DNA of 64,000 nucleotides from NCBI GenBank assembly GCA_018003015.1, contig JAGNEZ010000006.1, forward strand, positions 1 through 64,000, written 5' to 3'. Made by a program: the position numbers and the translations under genes. Origin of the DNA: Phycisphaerae bacterium (GTDB lineage: Bacteria > Planctomycetota > Phycisphaerae > UBA1845 > PWPN01). Under the pieces are notes generated by a model. The model did no database searches, was not told where the DNA came from, and saw only the letters and a program-made list of their open reading frames with translations. The first letter of the stretch is position 1. The number at the start of each line of letters is the position of its first letter. Shown piece after piece: positions 1-9,200 of the stretch.

Positions 1-54
1 AGCCGTGATGCGGCTCAGAAGCCCGTCATCCGATTGGCTCGCACCTGCCCGCCC

Positions 55-888
55 TCAAGTCAGGCTATCGAGCAGGTTGCGGATGAAGCCCGCGACATCG
101 GCTTGCAGGGCGTCGTCCGGACCGCCCCGAAACTCTGCCACGCGAGCGGGACCCACGGCATCAACGCGGACGAAGTCTCGCTGGAGCACCGACGCCGCGT
201 CGCGGACCTCGGATCGATCCCCGAAGCCGCGAATCCGTTGACCGATGCGTTCGACACCGTCCGAGTGATTGCGCAGCACGTAGTAAAGGTCGTAGGCGTC
301 TTTGGGTTTGCCGCGCTTGTCGAACGCCAGGGCCTTCAGCACGATGAACGCGCCCGGTCCGCAGACCTGAATCGTTCGCACCGCCGTACCACCGCTCGGC
401 AACGTGCCGGCAAGCTCGACCATCTGAACATCCTGAAAGGCAAGGTCCAGTGCGGGGGTGATGATTGCGGCGAAGCCTTCCTCCAGGTTGCGCAGGCGTC
501 CCCCGCGGTCTGCACTGGACGATGGCGGAATCAGGAAATCGACGGTGACGCCTTGCTTGGATACCCAGCGCTGGGTGGTCGGCTTGCCGGCCGGGTTCTG
601 GTCCGGGCTGAAGTCCGCGTCTCGCAGCCGCTTGGCAATCTCTTCGTACAACTGGTCATCCAACACCACGATGGACAGGCCCAGGTCCAGGTCGATTGTC
701 CCGATGTGTTCTTCGACGCCGGCCCCTCGGTGGGCCTGATCGATGATCAAGGACGGTACCAAGCCGCCGACGACACACATCTGTTCGCGGAAGTCGCCAA
801 GCCGGGTTGCCACTTCGAGGCAAGTGCGGCGGACAAGCTCGCTGCAGCCGGGGGCATAATCGGCGGCCACACGTGGTTCTTTGCTCAT
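55..888 (-). CDS. AbiEii-like nucleotidyltransferase (toxin of a type IV TA pair)
   Basis: Predicted 277-aa cytoplasmic nucleotidyltransferase. With the chosen start, a GG pair sits at residues 41-42 (CVVGGLVPSL) and a D-L-D metal-binding pair at 66/68 (GTIDLDLGL), the usual GG...DxD layout of the polymerase-beta-like fold. Near residue 196 is KDAYDLYYVL, like the conserved Lys/Asp helix of AbiEii/DUF1814 proteins. The ATG at 888 overlaps the TGA of the upstream gene (ATGA), so translation is probably coupled; an ATG at 894 is an alternative. In known AbiE systems this protein modifies tRNA or nucleotides and is held in check by AbiEi; that role is inferred here from family and pairing. The fold is fairly sure, the exact toxin activity is not. 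Confidence 0.72.
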   Translation of the reverse strand: MSKEPRVAADYAPGCSELVRRTCLEVATRLGDFREQMCVVGGLVPSLIIDQAHRGAGVEEHIGTIDLDLGLSIVVLDDQLYEEIAKRLRDADFSPDQNPAGKPTTQRWVSKQGVTVDFLIPPSSSADRGGRLRNLEEGFAAIITPALDLAFQDVQMVELAGTLPSGGTAVRTIQVCGPGAFIVLKALAFDKRGKPKDAYDLYYVLRNHSDGVERIGQRIRGFGDRSEVRDAASVLQRDFVRVDAVGPARVAEFRGGPDDALQADVAGFIRNLLDSLT

Positions 889-1916
889 CGCCATTTCAGC
901 CGCTCCTTCCGAAGATGCTCTGCCGCTTCCTCGGCTCGTTCCGGCAGGTTGCGCAGATCCAAATAGGTCTGGACGGGGCTCACACACACCATGCTCTTAG
1001 TGTTCTCCGCACCGTGGAACACACCCTCGTCATTGGGCCGGATCAGCCACAGGTTCGCCCCTCGCTTTTCCTCATGCCATTTGAGTCGCTGGAGTAGCTT
1101 GTCGTTCGGTGACTTGCGAAGGTAAACCGTGACCAACCGGTATCCCGCGAACGGAGCCTGCAACCAAGCCGCGGCCAGGCCGGTCAGCGCGTAATCGAAG
1201 CCGAGTCCCTGGCACGCTTCGGCGACTTGCCGTGCGAGTTCCTCTCCTGATCGGGCCGCGACATGGCCTTGGTGGATGTCGTGGCGACGCAGGTCATACT
1301 GAGCCTGCCATGCCTCCAGCAGCAGGTTCGGATCGCGCGGCCGCACGCTGCCCTCAGAGTCGCGTTCAATGAGGTGGTCTTCTTCCAGGCGGCGGCAGAT
1401 TCGGCTCACGTAACCGGCCCCGAGTTGTCCCGCGCTGGCAAGTTCCGCCTGACGCCACCATCGCTTCGGTTCGGCAAGCATGATGCGGGCCAGGCGCGAA
1501 CTCTTGGGTGCGAATACGGAAGACGGCCGACCCCGCTGCACGAACAGGTTGGGCTTGCCGGTGACATGAATGCGCAGACCGGGTGCGTTGATGTCCGCGT
1601 TTCCGGACAGGTCCACGTAGTTCACACCATGTTCCCGGCATATCTTGCGGCCGACCTCGCCCATGAAGGGGACCGCGACCAACGGAATCGCCGCCGGCTT
1701 CCCTTTGCTGGCGGCTTGGCGAGCGTTCTCGGCCGCCTGGGCGACCAGGCCCGCTCGGGAGTTGGTCTTGGCCTCCACGGCCAACAGGTGCGGCCCGAGG
1801 CGTAGGAGGAGATCGGCGTTCTCTCCCTGCCGAGCACTCTTCACCGGCAGGCCGGCCAGTTCAGCCAGGAGATCGGGAAGCCGTTCCAGGATGTCGTTCT
1901 CGTTGACCATCATCAT
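885..1916 (-). CDS. AbiEi-like antitoxin with an N-terminal PD-(D/E)xK-like domain
   Basis: 343-aa protein, first gene of the two-gene operon. Residues 1-125 look like a restriction-endonuclease fold: D35 (ENADLLLRL), then a beta strand ending VEAK (E48, K50), a D-x(12)-ExK spacing. Residues about 150-190 (WWRQAELASAGQLGAGYVSR) look like a winged helix with a recognition helix. The C-terminal half (YALTGLAAAWLQAPFAGYRLV) resembles the AbiEi antitoxin core. Three consecutive ATG codons mark the start and no Shine-Dalgarno motif precedes them. AbiEi proteins bind their own promoter and neutralise AbiEii; that role is inferred. The nuclease-like domain is unusual for an antitoxin, and whether it is active cannot be told from sequence. 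Confidence 0.68.
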   Translation of the reverse strand: MMMVNENDILERLPDLLAELAGLPVKSARQGENADLLLRLGPHLLAVEAKTNSRAGLVAQAAENARQAASKGKPAAIPLVAVPFMGEVGRKICREHGVNYVDLSGNADINAPGLRIHVTGKPNLFVQRGRPSSVFAPKSSRLARIMLAEPKRWWRQAELASAGQLGAGYVSRICRRLEEDHLIERDSEGSVRPRDPNLLLEAWQAQYDLRRHDIHQGHVAARSGEELARQVAEACQGLGFDYALTGLAAAWLQAPFAGYRLVTVYLRKSPNDKLLQRLKWHEEKRGANLWLIRPNDEGVFHGAENTKSMVCVSPVQTYLDLRNLPERAEEAAEHLRKERLKWR

Positions 1917-1985
1917 TAAAATCGGCTAGTTGACAGCACATTCAACACATGTATTTTAGTAAACTATGCCCCGATGTCCAATCCG
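1917..1985 (-). promoter_or_regulatory. AT-rich promoter/operator region of the AbiE-like operon
   Basis: This stretch is clearly richer in A/T than its surroundings. On the minus strand it has a TTGAAT hexamer, then 17 bases, then ATTTTA directly before the ATG run. Imperfect inverted arms TAGTTGA (1927-1933) and TAAACTA (1960-1966) could be an operator for the AbiEi-like protein. If this promoter is real the transcript would be almost leaderless, which agrees with the absence of a Shine-Dalgarno motif. Confidence 0.28.
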
Positions 1986-2177
1986 TTATTCTCCCACTGA
2001 TTCCGGACGGCTGAGTCGGGCGATGACCCCGATCGCAGCCCGTGTCCGTGAGGGCATCTGCTCCCAACGCGTGAGCACATCTGCCAAGGCAGCGTCCGTC
2101 TCCCGGAGCCGCGCAAATGCGGCCCCGAGCCGCCTTTTGAAATCGTCGCAACTACTTGTAGGACAACTATTTACAAC
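1986..2177 (-). pseudogene. Small protein fragment next to the att repeat
   Basis: About 63 codons read in frame from just beside the tRNA-end repeat to a stop at 1986. The part DDFKRRLGAAFARLRETDAALADVL followed by WEQMPSRTRAAIGVIARL looks like a real amphipathic helical protein: acidic helix, Trp, Pro, helix. Similar short proteins of the form 'WxxLPxxIRAGI' are commonly annotated beside integrase genes in planctomycetes (recalled, not searched). No convincing start codon is visible because the frame runs back into the tRNA-derived repeat. Function unknown. It may be the tail end of a neighbouring element. Confidence 0.25.
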
Positions 2178-2181
2178 AGAA

Positions 2182-3681
2182 TCAGTTGGGTTTTGTAAAC
2201 CGCAGGTCGCCGGTTCGAATCCGGCCGGTGGCTTTCCCACTACACGTCGCATGACCTCGCACGATCTCGCGTTTCTCCGCGTGGGGCAAAGGCTTATGCG
2301 CACCACTCGGTACGCCGGCGGCGCTGGCGACGATGCGCGATGCCGCGCCTGGTTGCTGGCCTTCGCGCCCGTTTTGCCGGCACTTTTGCACGCGCTGTTG
2401 CCGCGCGTCCTCAGAGCCGGCAGGCAGCGGTTGGGTGTGGTCCGTGCCGGTGGCTCGCATCCGTTCCCGAGATGGGGCACCTCCCGTCAAGCTCGGCAGC
2501 CCCGACAAAGCCTTCGACAGATCGTGGACGCCCAGTTTCGTGTAGACGCCCAGCGTCAAGACCGGCGTCGAGTGCCGGGCGAGTTCCTGCACCACTTTGA
2601 CCGATTCGCCCCCCTTGACCAGCAGGGTGATGTAGGTCACTCGGAAGGCATGAAAATCCACCACCCGCCCGGTCGAATCGACCTCGGCCAGGAAGTCCGA
2701 CGCACGTCGTCTGCGGCGTTGGCTACCATCCTGCGTCTCCCGAATCCACCGGGCACGGGCCCGTCGGAGGTCCGCACGGACCATTTCCGCCCCCTGGTCA
2801 TGCCAGTGGCCCGGCCAGACGGGCTGATCAGCGGGTTTGTTCACCAACCAGCCACGCAGTAGCTCGGCCAGGTCATCGCGAATTGGCTGAAGGTCGTTGC
2901 GTCGCCGTTTCGAGCTGGCCGCCCGCAACGCGATGGACGGGGGGGCAGCATCCAAGTGGAAGCTCGCAGGCGTCAGGCTTGCCAATTCGCCCACGCGGAA
3001 GCCCGTGCCTGCCGCCACGCGGTACAGCATGGCACGGTCCTGGCCGTCGAGACTTCGCCGCCACATGGGACCGTTCTCCACCAAGGCAACCAAGTAGCAC
3101 AACTCGTCGGCATCCAGCGCATGCCGCTCGTACCGGCGGTCCGTGGCCGCGTTGTAGCCGGTCAGATGGGCCAGGGCATCATCGCGAACACGACCATCGC
3201 GTTTCAGCCACCGGGAGAATTGCTTGATGGCCCGCAGGTAATGTTGGCAGGTCTGCAGGCTCTTTCCTATCTTGTGGTACTCGCCGATGGCTGCCTAGAT
3301 TGCCGAGGCGGACAAGTCGCTTGCCCGATCGGCTTTCACCTTCGTCACCAGCGTTTCGACATGCCGCGTGACGTTCTTGATCTGCTTCTACGTTACCCCC
3401 TTCGCAGCAAGGTGCGCGCGCCAATCCGCGATATGCTCGGAAAGCGGTCGGCGTTCGGCTACCGCGTATCTGTCGGCGCGGGCATCAACAACGCCGTCAC
3501 GCCGCAACGCGGCATCGGCAACGCGTTTGGCCAGGATGCGCTCAGCCGCCGCGCGATCCGTCGTGCCGGTCGTCCGTAGAATGCGCTTGCCTGCGTGGTC
3601 GTACCACTGAGCTACCCACGGTCCATGACCACCTCGCTTGAACAAGGTTCCCTGCCGATGGCTCCGTCGCCTGCGTCCCAT
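2182..3681 (-). pseudogene. Tyrosine-type integrase with two in-frame TAG stops
   Basis: One reading frame spans the region and encodes a phage-type integrase of about 499 codons. The N-terminal arm/SAM-like part starts MGRRRRSHRQGTLFKRGG at 3681. The catalytic part follows: Arg in TGFRVGELASL, HxxR in FHAFRVTY, a second His in LARHSTP and Tyr in GVYTKL. The frame is interrupted by TAG at 3388-3390 and TAG at 3295-3297; the sequence between and after them (SLQTCQHYLRAIKQFSRWL) still reads as integrase core-binding domain. All catalytic residues survive, but a full-length product would need readthrough of both stops. The C-terminus continues into the tRNA-end repeat at 2188-2235. Most likely an inactivated integrase of the island, at the end of a TubC-like/DUF3987 module. 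Confidence 0.82.
2188..2235 (+). repeat. tRNA 3'-half direct repeat (att-like core), left copy
   Basis: 48 bp containing a T-arm with a perfect 5-bp stem (GCCGG/CCGGC) around TTCGAAT, followed by CGGTGGC and T as an acceptor 3' strand. The matching 5' acceptor strand GCCACCG is absent upstream and the anticodon stem is broken on its 5' side, so this is only the 3' part of a tRNA. The would-be anticodon position reads TGT, and the acceptor fits a tRNA-Thr. A copy differing at one base lies at 25639-25686. Tyrosine integrases commonly use tRNA 3' ends as attachment sites, and an integrase gene overlaps this copy. Confidence 0.75.
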
Positions 3682-3819
3682 GCGTCACCTGTCTTTCTGT
3701 TCACCATACTGCTCGGGCCCGCATTTCGCTCTTCCTTGGCGATACGAAGCCGATATGCGTTTTTTTCGATCGCCTTCAGATGAGGCCTTGATCCAGCCTT
3801 TCGATGGTGGGTTCCACCT

Positions 3820-4317
3820 CTACCTCACGCATTGGCAACCGTCAACTGGGCTCGTCTCGGATCCTCGGTCTGCCATGGTGCAGGCCAGGTACACCTGCCC
3901 ATCCTCGTCCCGCAGGCGGCCGGGATCGTACCGGCCTCGGCCGTCAGGCCGGGGAACCGCGACCCGCAGGAACCGGTCGATCTCACGATCAGCGTGGGTT
4001 TCCTGTAGCCCTTCGCCACTCGGCGACGGTTTGCCTCGGGGAGGATTCCTGCTGAGATCGAGAGACTCCGGCGGGTCTTCATAGCCTCCACCGATGCCGA
4101 CCTGCGGGCGTTCGTCGCCTACGTGTGCATCGCCTTCGCCGGCGGAGATCGGACCCCCCGCAAGTACCGCCAGCAGCTCGGGCTTGCAGGCCTTGATTCC
4201 CGCCACCAGCTCGGAAGTCATGGCCGCTATCGGCCGGAACCGCAGACGCTCCCCCTCGGCACGAAGTTCGACACCCCGGTCAGCCAACTCCGCCAGCAGC
4301 GTCATCGTCGTACTCAT
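3820..4317 (-). CDS. TubC N-terminal-docking-like island protein
   Basis: 165-aa protein. Residues 5-52 (LLAELADRGVELRAEGERLR, then IAAMTSELVAGIKACKPELLAVL) match the short beta-hairpin/helix docking fold of TubC-like N-terminal domains, often seen between primase-helicase-like genes and integrases in planctomycete mobile elements. The rest is low-complexity and Pro/Gly-rich without a recognised domain. Its ATG overlaps the TGA of the upstream gene (ATGA), so the two are translationally coupled. It lies 138 bp before the integrase pseudogene on the same strand. Function in the element is unknown. Confidence 0.55.
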   Translation of the reverse strand: MSTTMTLLAELADRGVELRAEGERLRFRPIAAMTSELVAGIKACKPELLAVLAGGPISAGEGDAHVGDERPQVGIGGGYEDPPESLDLSRNPPRGKPSPSGEGLQETHADREIDRFLRVAVPRPDGRGRYDPGRLRDEDGQVYLACTMADRGSETSPVDGCQCVR

Positions 4318-4976
4318 AGCTCGCCCCAGTCGTCGTCGGTGGCCGAACAGGACAAGACTGCCTCCTCCACCGTCTCACCGCGCTGATCAGCCGGATCATC
4401 GAAAGAAACGTCTCCAGCACTGTCACCAGTGTCACCGGAACCAAAACCCCTCACGGCGATAGCGTCAACGGGGGTTTTGGTGACAGGGGTGACGCCAATC
4501 AGCTCGAACCGCGGCGATGGCCGCCCGCCGCCGGGTTCCGGCGCCGGGTGGATCCATCGGCCCAGGCCCGCCTTCACCAATCCGTCGAGCACGGCACGGG
4601 CCGCGCCGCTCTGGCCCCGGTAGGGCCGTAGCCCATGGGTCAGCTCTCTCACTGAGACCCGGCCTCCGCGCCGTTCGATCCACTCCACGAGGTGTCTGCG
4701 GTCCCGGCCCTCATCGGACTCGCCCAGCGTCGCATAGACCCGCCGGACTTCGTTCCCGAACCAGCGGGACAGGGCAACCCCGGCCGCGATACTCTGCTCA
4801 TCCACGGCGTCGGGACTCCCCAGCGTAGAATCGCCCCCTGCTCAGCGAATGAAGTGCATCACCAGGGCCAATCGGGCCGCGTACCCCTCCAGCTTCGACC
4901 GGGCCGCAGGTACCCCCAGCCGTGCGGCCGCACGCCGCAGCGGCAGGAACGATTCGGTAGAGAGAAGTGTGTTCAT
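4314..4976 (-). pseudogene. Chimeric remnant: excisionase-like head joined to DUF3987 tail
   Basis: The frame starts at ATG 4976 (AGAGG just upstream) with MNTLLSTESFLPLRRAAARL then GVPAA, an AlpA/excisionase-like helix-turn-helix start. It runs without a break into RSKLEGYAARLALVMHFIR, the C-terminal region of DUF3987 (YfjI-type primase/helicase-like) island proteins. A TGA at 4842-4844 stands where family members usually have Trp, and the frame then continues AGGDSTLGSPDAVDEQSIAA to a stop at 4314. The 163-codon part downstream can be read alone from a GTG at 4805. The simplest reading is a deletion that removed the end of an xis-like gene and the ATPase portion of DUF3987, followed by a nonsense mutation. 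It overlaps the downstream gene by ATGA. Confidence 0.6.
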
Positions 4977-5051
4977 ACCCTCTACATATGCCAGAAATGA
5001 GCGGTGTGCGCAGTCGTTTGGACGCGGTTCGATTTGAATGCGCTATTGGGA

Positions 5052-5987
5052 TTATTCTTCGATTTCTGAAAGGCTTTCAAGTGCGGCCCGGCACCGCTCC
5101 CGCACGGTTGTCTCGCTGGACATCTCGATGATGGTCTCGAGAATCCGACGGACGTCGGGCTCACTGTAGCGGAAGTTGCGCTGTCCCACACCGGGGGTCT
5201 GGACGCCCGCGGCCTTGGCATATTGATTCAAGGTCGCACTGGTCAGCTCGGTCATCTCCCGAAGGGCCGCCACGGTATAGGTAGCCGATCTTGCAGGGTT
5301 CCGCTCGGTGCCGGCGGAAGATGCGGGTGATGGGTCTTGTGGCTGCCTGGCACGGTCCTCGAACATCTTGTTCAGCAGGTTGGTGATGCCGGCCAAGGGG
5401 CCGGTCACCTCGGCGAGATTCGTGACCCGGACTTCCGTGATCTCGGGCTGGGGAGAAGAGGCCGGCGAGAAACGGATGAAGTCGGCTCGGCCTTCGCCGT
5501 CTACCGGGGGACGCACGCTGAACGGGAGTCCTCGGCGGCAGACAAAGCCCAGAACCACCTGCGTGTTACCCGCCGCCATGTCTCTGATCGCCAGTTCGCC
5601 CTGGTCGGTGAGGCGAGTTTGCTCGGCGCCGACCTTCTCGCAATGGAAACGCGGAGGCGGATCGGACGAGCCGGGCTCCTTGCGCGTGGTGTACTCGGCC
5701 TTCCAGAGATCCCACGCGGCCTGCACAACGGGGTCCGCCGCTTGAGCGAGGCCGGCTTCCCCTGTCGCCGTCAACTCCACCTCGATCAAGGTGGGGTGGC
5801 CCATGAAACGCAGACGGAGACTGAACCGCCGCTCGACCATGCCAGCGGCCGTAAGCAGCTTGAGAGCCTCCTGCTCGGTCTTCGTCAGCCGGTCAGTGTC
5901 CAACGGCTCCCACCGCAGGGGAATCCGGCACAGCAGGCCCAGGATGGCGTGGTCGAGCATCTCCGTTTCTGCAGAAGCGTCCAACAT
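5052..5987 (-). CDS. Putative DNA-binding protein of the island
   Basis: Predicted 311-aa soluble protein starting MLDASAETEMLDHAILGLLC; a longer frame upstream (to 6209) is basic and noncoding in character, so this internal ATG was preferred. The N-terminal part (DRLTKTEQEALKLLTAAGMVERR) resembles a winged-helix segment. The C-terminal part about 225-290 (YTVAALREMTELTSATLNQY ... NFRYSEPDVRRILETI) resembles a MerR-like helix-turn-helix: an HTH, then 'FRYS..DVRRIL'. A linker rich in Pro/Ser joins them. It is the first gene of the minus-strand run leading to the integrase, so it may be the element's regulator. No named family recognised. Confidence 0.5.
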   Translation of the reverse strand: MLDASAETEMLDHAILGLLCRIPLRWEPLDTDRLTKTEQEALKLLTAAGMVERRFSLRLRFMGHPTLIEVELTATGEAGLAQAADPVVQAAWDLWKAEYTTRKEPGSSDPPPRFHCEKVGAEQTRLTDQGELAIRDMAAGNTQVVLGFVCRRGLPFSVRPPVDGEGRADFIRFSPASSPQPEITEVRVTNLAEVTGPLAGITNLLNKMFEDRARQPQDPSPASSAGTERNPARSATYTVAALREMTELTSATLNQYAKAAGVQTPGVGQRNFRYSEPDVRRILETIIEMSSETTVRERCRAALESLSEIEE

Positions 5988-6254
5988 GCTCCAGCCTCGA
6001 CCATTCAACAACCGGGGGAGCCCCGAAACCGACCGTACCGAGGAGCATTGTACTCGACGCAAGTGCGGGGGCCAGACGGGCAGAAGGGACATCCTGGATC
6101 CGGGCGGGCTGAACGTGACGAGGCGGATAGGACGAACCTCAGAAGTAGCGGTGATCTGAGGCCGATACTTGATGGACGGCTCACGGCTTCCCTCGTCATC
6201 GAAGCTCAACTCCGCTTGGCATCTGCGTTCGAAAAGGCACCAAAGCGACCCCGG

Positions 6255-9200
6255 TCAGTTGGCGCATTCCTGATCCGCCCTCTGGCCGGCGCCGGAATAG
6301 CACCTCTGGAAGAGCCCCAAATCGGACTGGTCGACGTTGCCGTCGCGGTCGAAGTCGGCCTTGGCGCAGTCGCCGGTCAGCGGGATCATCGGACCCGACC
6401 TGCACGACACGAATGTCGCAAGGTCTTCCCCGTCCACGTCGCCGTCACCGTCGAAGTCGGCGGCCGGGCCGGAGGGTAACGGTGCTCCGAATGCCAGGCC
6501 TGCGGGTAAGGCCAGGTCCTGGCAGGTCAGGGCGGCCGCTTCCAGGTTCGACGGGGCGGAGTCGAACCACTCCGGCTTCACGATCGCTACCGTCGGCGTG
6601 GTGAACAGATCCCCGCCCGGCGGGGTCTGGCTTTCCGTAAAGGTCGGTGAGACTACGCCCGCCACGTACAGGTTCCCGTCCTGGTTCTTGGCCAGGGCGG
6701 TCACGAAGCCGATCATCGGGTTCGTGTTGTAGCTGTTCTGCACCGTTGGATTGCGGATGTCCACCCGGCCGGATGGGCAGAGACCCGTGGTGCAATCGGT
6801 GCCAGCTCTGAAGCGGTAGATTCGGGTGTGTGTCTGGGCCAGCGGGTTCACGGCCGCCGCCAAGTACAGATCGTTGCCGGACAAGAGCATGGCGGTTGCG
6901 CCACGCGGGACGTCTGATTCCTGACCGAACAGGCCGTATAGCGAGATGACTCGTTGAGGGGCTGGGTTCGTATCGTTGGCGTTGTACACCAGGACGTAGT
7001 CGTTCCCGTTGAATGCCTGGGCACTGACTACATAGAGCGTCGTGCCGGTGTCGTCCAGTTCGATTTCTCGCGGGCGACCGTGGTCCACCGGCGACCAGGT
7101 TGAGGTCGGCGGGCCGGGGTCCTCGCCGTACAGGTTGGCCACGCTGAAGCTCGCGTCCGCGTTCAAGATCAGCTTGGCGGCCGCACGGTAACGGTAGGTG
7201 ATGCCGTTCGAGGTCGTCTGGACCACGGCCGGGACCACGTAGACGCAGGTATCCGTTCCTTCCTGGCGGACCACTGCATCAGCGATGGGCAGACCGACCG
7301 CGGTGTTATTGATGTCGTTCGTGCCGATGTAGACGAGCTGGTTGTTCATGGGGCCGGGGGCAGCGCCGGGTTGCAGAACTCGCTGATGGCTGCCGTCTTG
7401 CCGGATTCGGTATAGCCCGTCCACCCCGTTGATCTGGTAGATCTCGCCATCCGAGCCGGTGATCAATCGGCCGTTGGCCCGGGTGTTCATTCCGCCGGCC
7501 GGCGATACTGGCTCTACCGGGCAGATGCCTGAGGCAACGGCGGTTCTGCCGTCCGGGTTTACCGTGACCGCATCGCCGGACAGGCGGTACAGATAGTCGT
7601 TCTGGGAGCTCGCTTTCTGCTTACCGGCCATCAGGATCGAGTTGGCGGACGAGCCTGCCTCGGCCCGTAGGGGTGACTTCATCCGGGCCGCGGCCGCCAT
7701 CAACGTCCCGCACAGGTTCAGCCTTGTCCGCCAGGCCGTCTCCCAGGCCATCAGGTCGTTGCCGTCCACGTACTTGTCGCCGTTGATGTCCAGGCACCAG
7801 AATCGGTACGTCGGCTGGGCGACGGTCGGGTCGTCCGCTCGGACCACGCTGCCGTAGCTGGCCAAGAGGAGCAGATAGTCTTCCGCGTTGACAATGCCCC
7901 AGTTGTTATTGAGATCTCCGCACTTGCCGGCCGTATTGCACTCGATCCGGGGATCGAAGTTGTCGATCAGCACGCAGGTATCCTTGCCACGAAGTTCCAG
8001 CTCGATGAACGTGCCTCGCAGGAAGTTCAGTTCGCCACGTGGGACGCTCTGCTGGAAAACCGCGAAGGCGTTGCCCATGGAACCGGCCGTTCCGGCAATT
8101 GGCTGGATCCGGGCCACTTCCACGTTGCCCTGGTCCGCTTCCCGGTTCCCGCTGATCTTGACGATGAGTTCGCCGTCCGGTGAGCAGAACCGGTACTGGA
8201 AGACGATGTCGATCTGGTCTTCCGCCGCTCGTGCGAAGTGGCCCTTGGCGGCCACGCTACTGGCCGATTTGGCTTCGTTTGGTTTATGGGTCTGCATCCG
8301 CATCACGCCCTCGCTGGGCGGATTGTCGTCCGGGGCGAGGGTGATGCGTTCGATGATGCCTTCCGGTAGGGGATCGTTCGGATTCAGCGGGTCTCGATCC
8401 GCTTCGTCGGTCAGTCGTTTCCGCAGTCGGACGTCGAACTCGGTATCGTCGTTCATTCCGATGATGCCCAGCGAGAAGCCCAGAAGCGGCTCATCCACGA
8501 TCTGGCTCGGATCGCCGATCAGCTCCTGGTAATACAGTCTCTGGCCGGCCACGTTCAGGACGGAACCGGCGTTCAGGATCAGTTGCTTGACGTAAACCGT
8601 GTCCGGGGTGGAGGAGGGGTTGAAGTCAAAACCCTGGCGGTTGGTCAGGTTGAGTTTCGCGTTGGGTTCGAGTTCGAGCTTCTGGAGGACCCACTTGTCG
8701 TTGTAGCCGTTGCCGCCGGAGAAAACCCCCGAGGCGCAGTGGTCCGGGTCGGCGCAGTCTTCGTCCGGGGAACGGAGCTCTAGTAATGTGCCCTGCTCGA
8801 CGGGGGTACCCGGCTTGATGATCACTTCGATGAGGTTGTCCCGGATGTCCGGGTGGGCCGCGTTCGGGTCCGGGTTGGGGTCGAGGTCGAGGTACCGGTC
8901 CCCTTCCGAGACGATGTGGTTGCCCACGATACTCGCCGTGTCCTCGACGTAAAACTGGCCGCCGAACCCGGTCGTCGTCTCGAGCAGCCGGATGTTGTTG
9001 TTCTGGATCTTGCTTGTCCCCTGGACGTCTGCCTGGTTCACGCAGATGTTCGTGTTCTCGATCGTCGCCTGGTCTCTGGCAATGAGTGTCCCGTCCACGA
9101 TGATCCGGCCGCCGCCCGTGCCGATCGGGTCCGAGCACTGGTCGCCGGCTTGACGCTCGAGGTTCACCCGGGCGCTGCCTTCCAGGTTCAACTGCTGGCC

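Noticed and set aside
34-966. Plus-strand 310-codon ORF opposite the AbiEii-like gene
   Set aside because: Shadow of the minus-strand nucleotidyltransferase, which has the GG...DxD motif and an ATGA overlap with its partner.
2188-2235. ORFs ending ...AGFEPATCGL or ...TGRIRTGDLRFTKP as protein motifs
   Set aside because: These peptides are the antisense translation of a tRNA T-arm and acceptor end. They mark the tRNA-derived repeat, not a conserved protein domain.
2188-2235. A complete tRNA gene at either repeat copy
   Set aside because: The 5' acceptor strand GCCACCG and the D-arm are absent, and the anticodon stem does not close on its 5' side in either copy.
3295-3390. Recoding of TAG as a sense codon in this organism
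   Set aside because: Other genes in the window (for example the flgB-flgC region and fliF) end normally at TAG, and neighbouring island genes carry other damage; inactivation is simpler.
5337-6479. Long plus-strand ORF (380 codons) opposite the DNA-binding protein and giant 1 gene
   Set aside because: It spans two genes and their gap on the other strand, and has no protein-like motifs; GC-rich antisense frames are often open.
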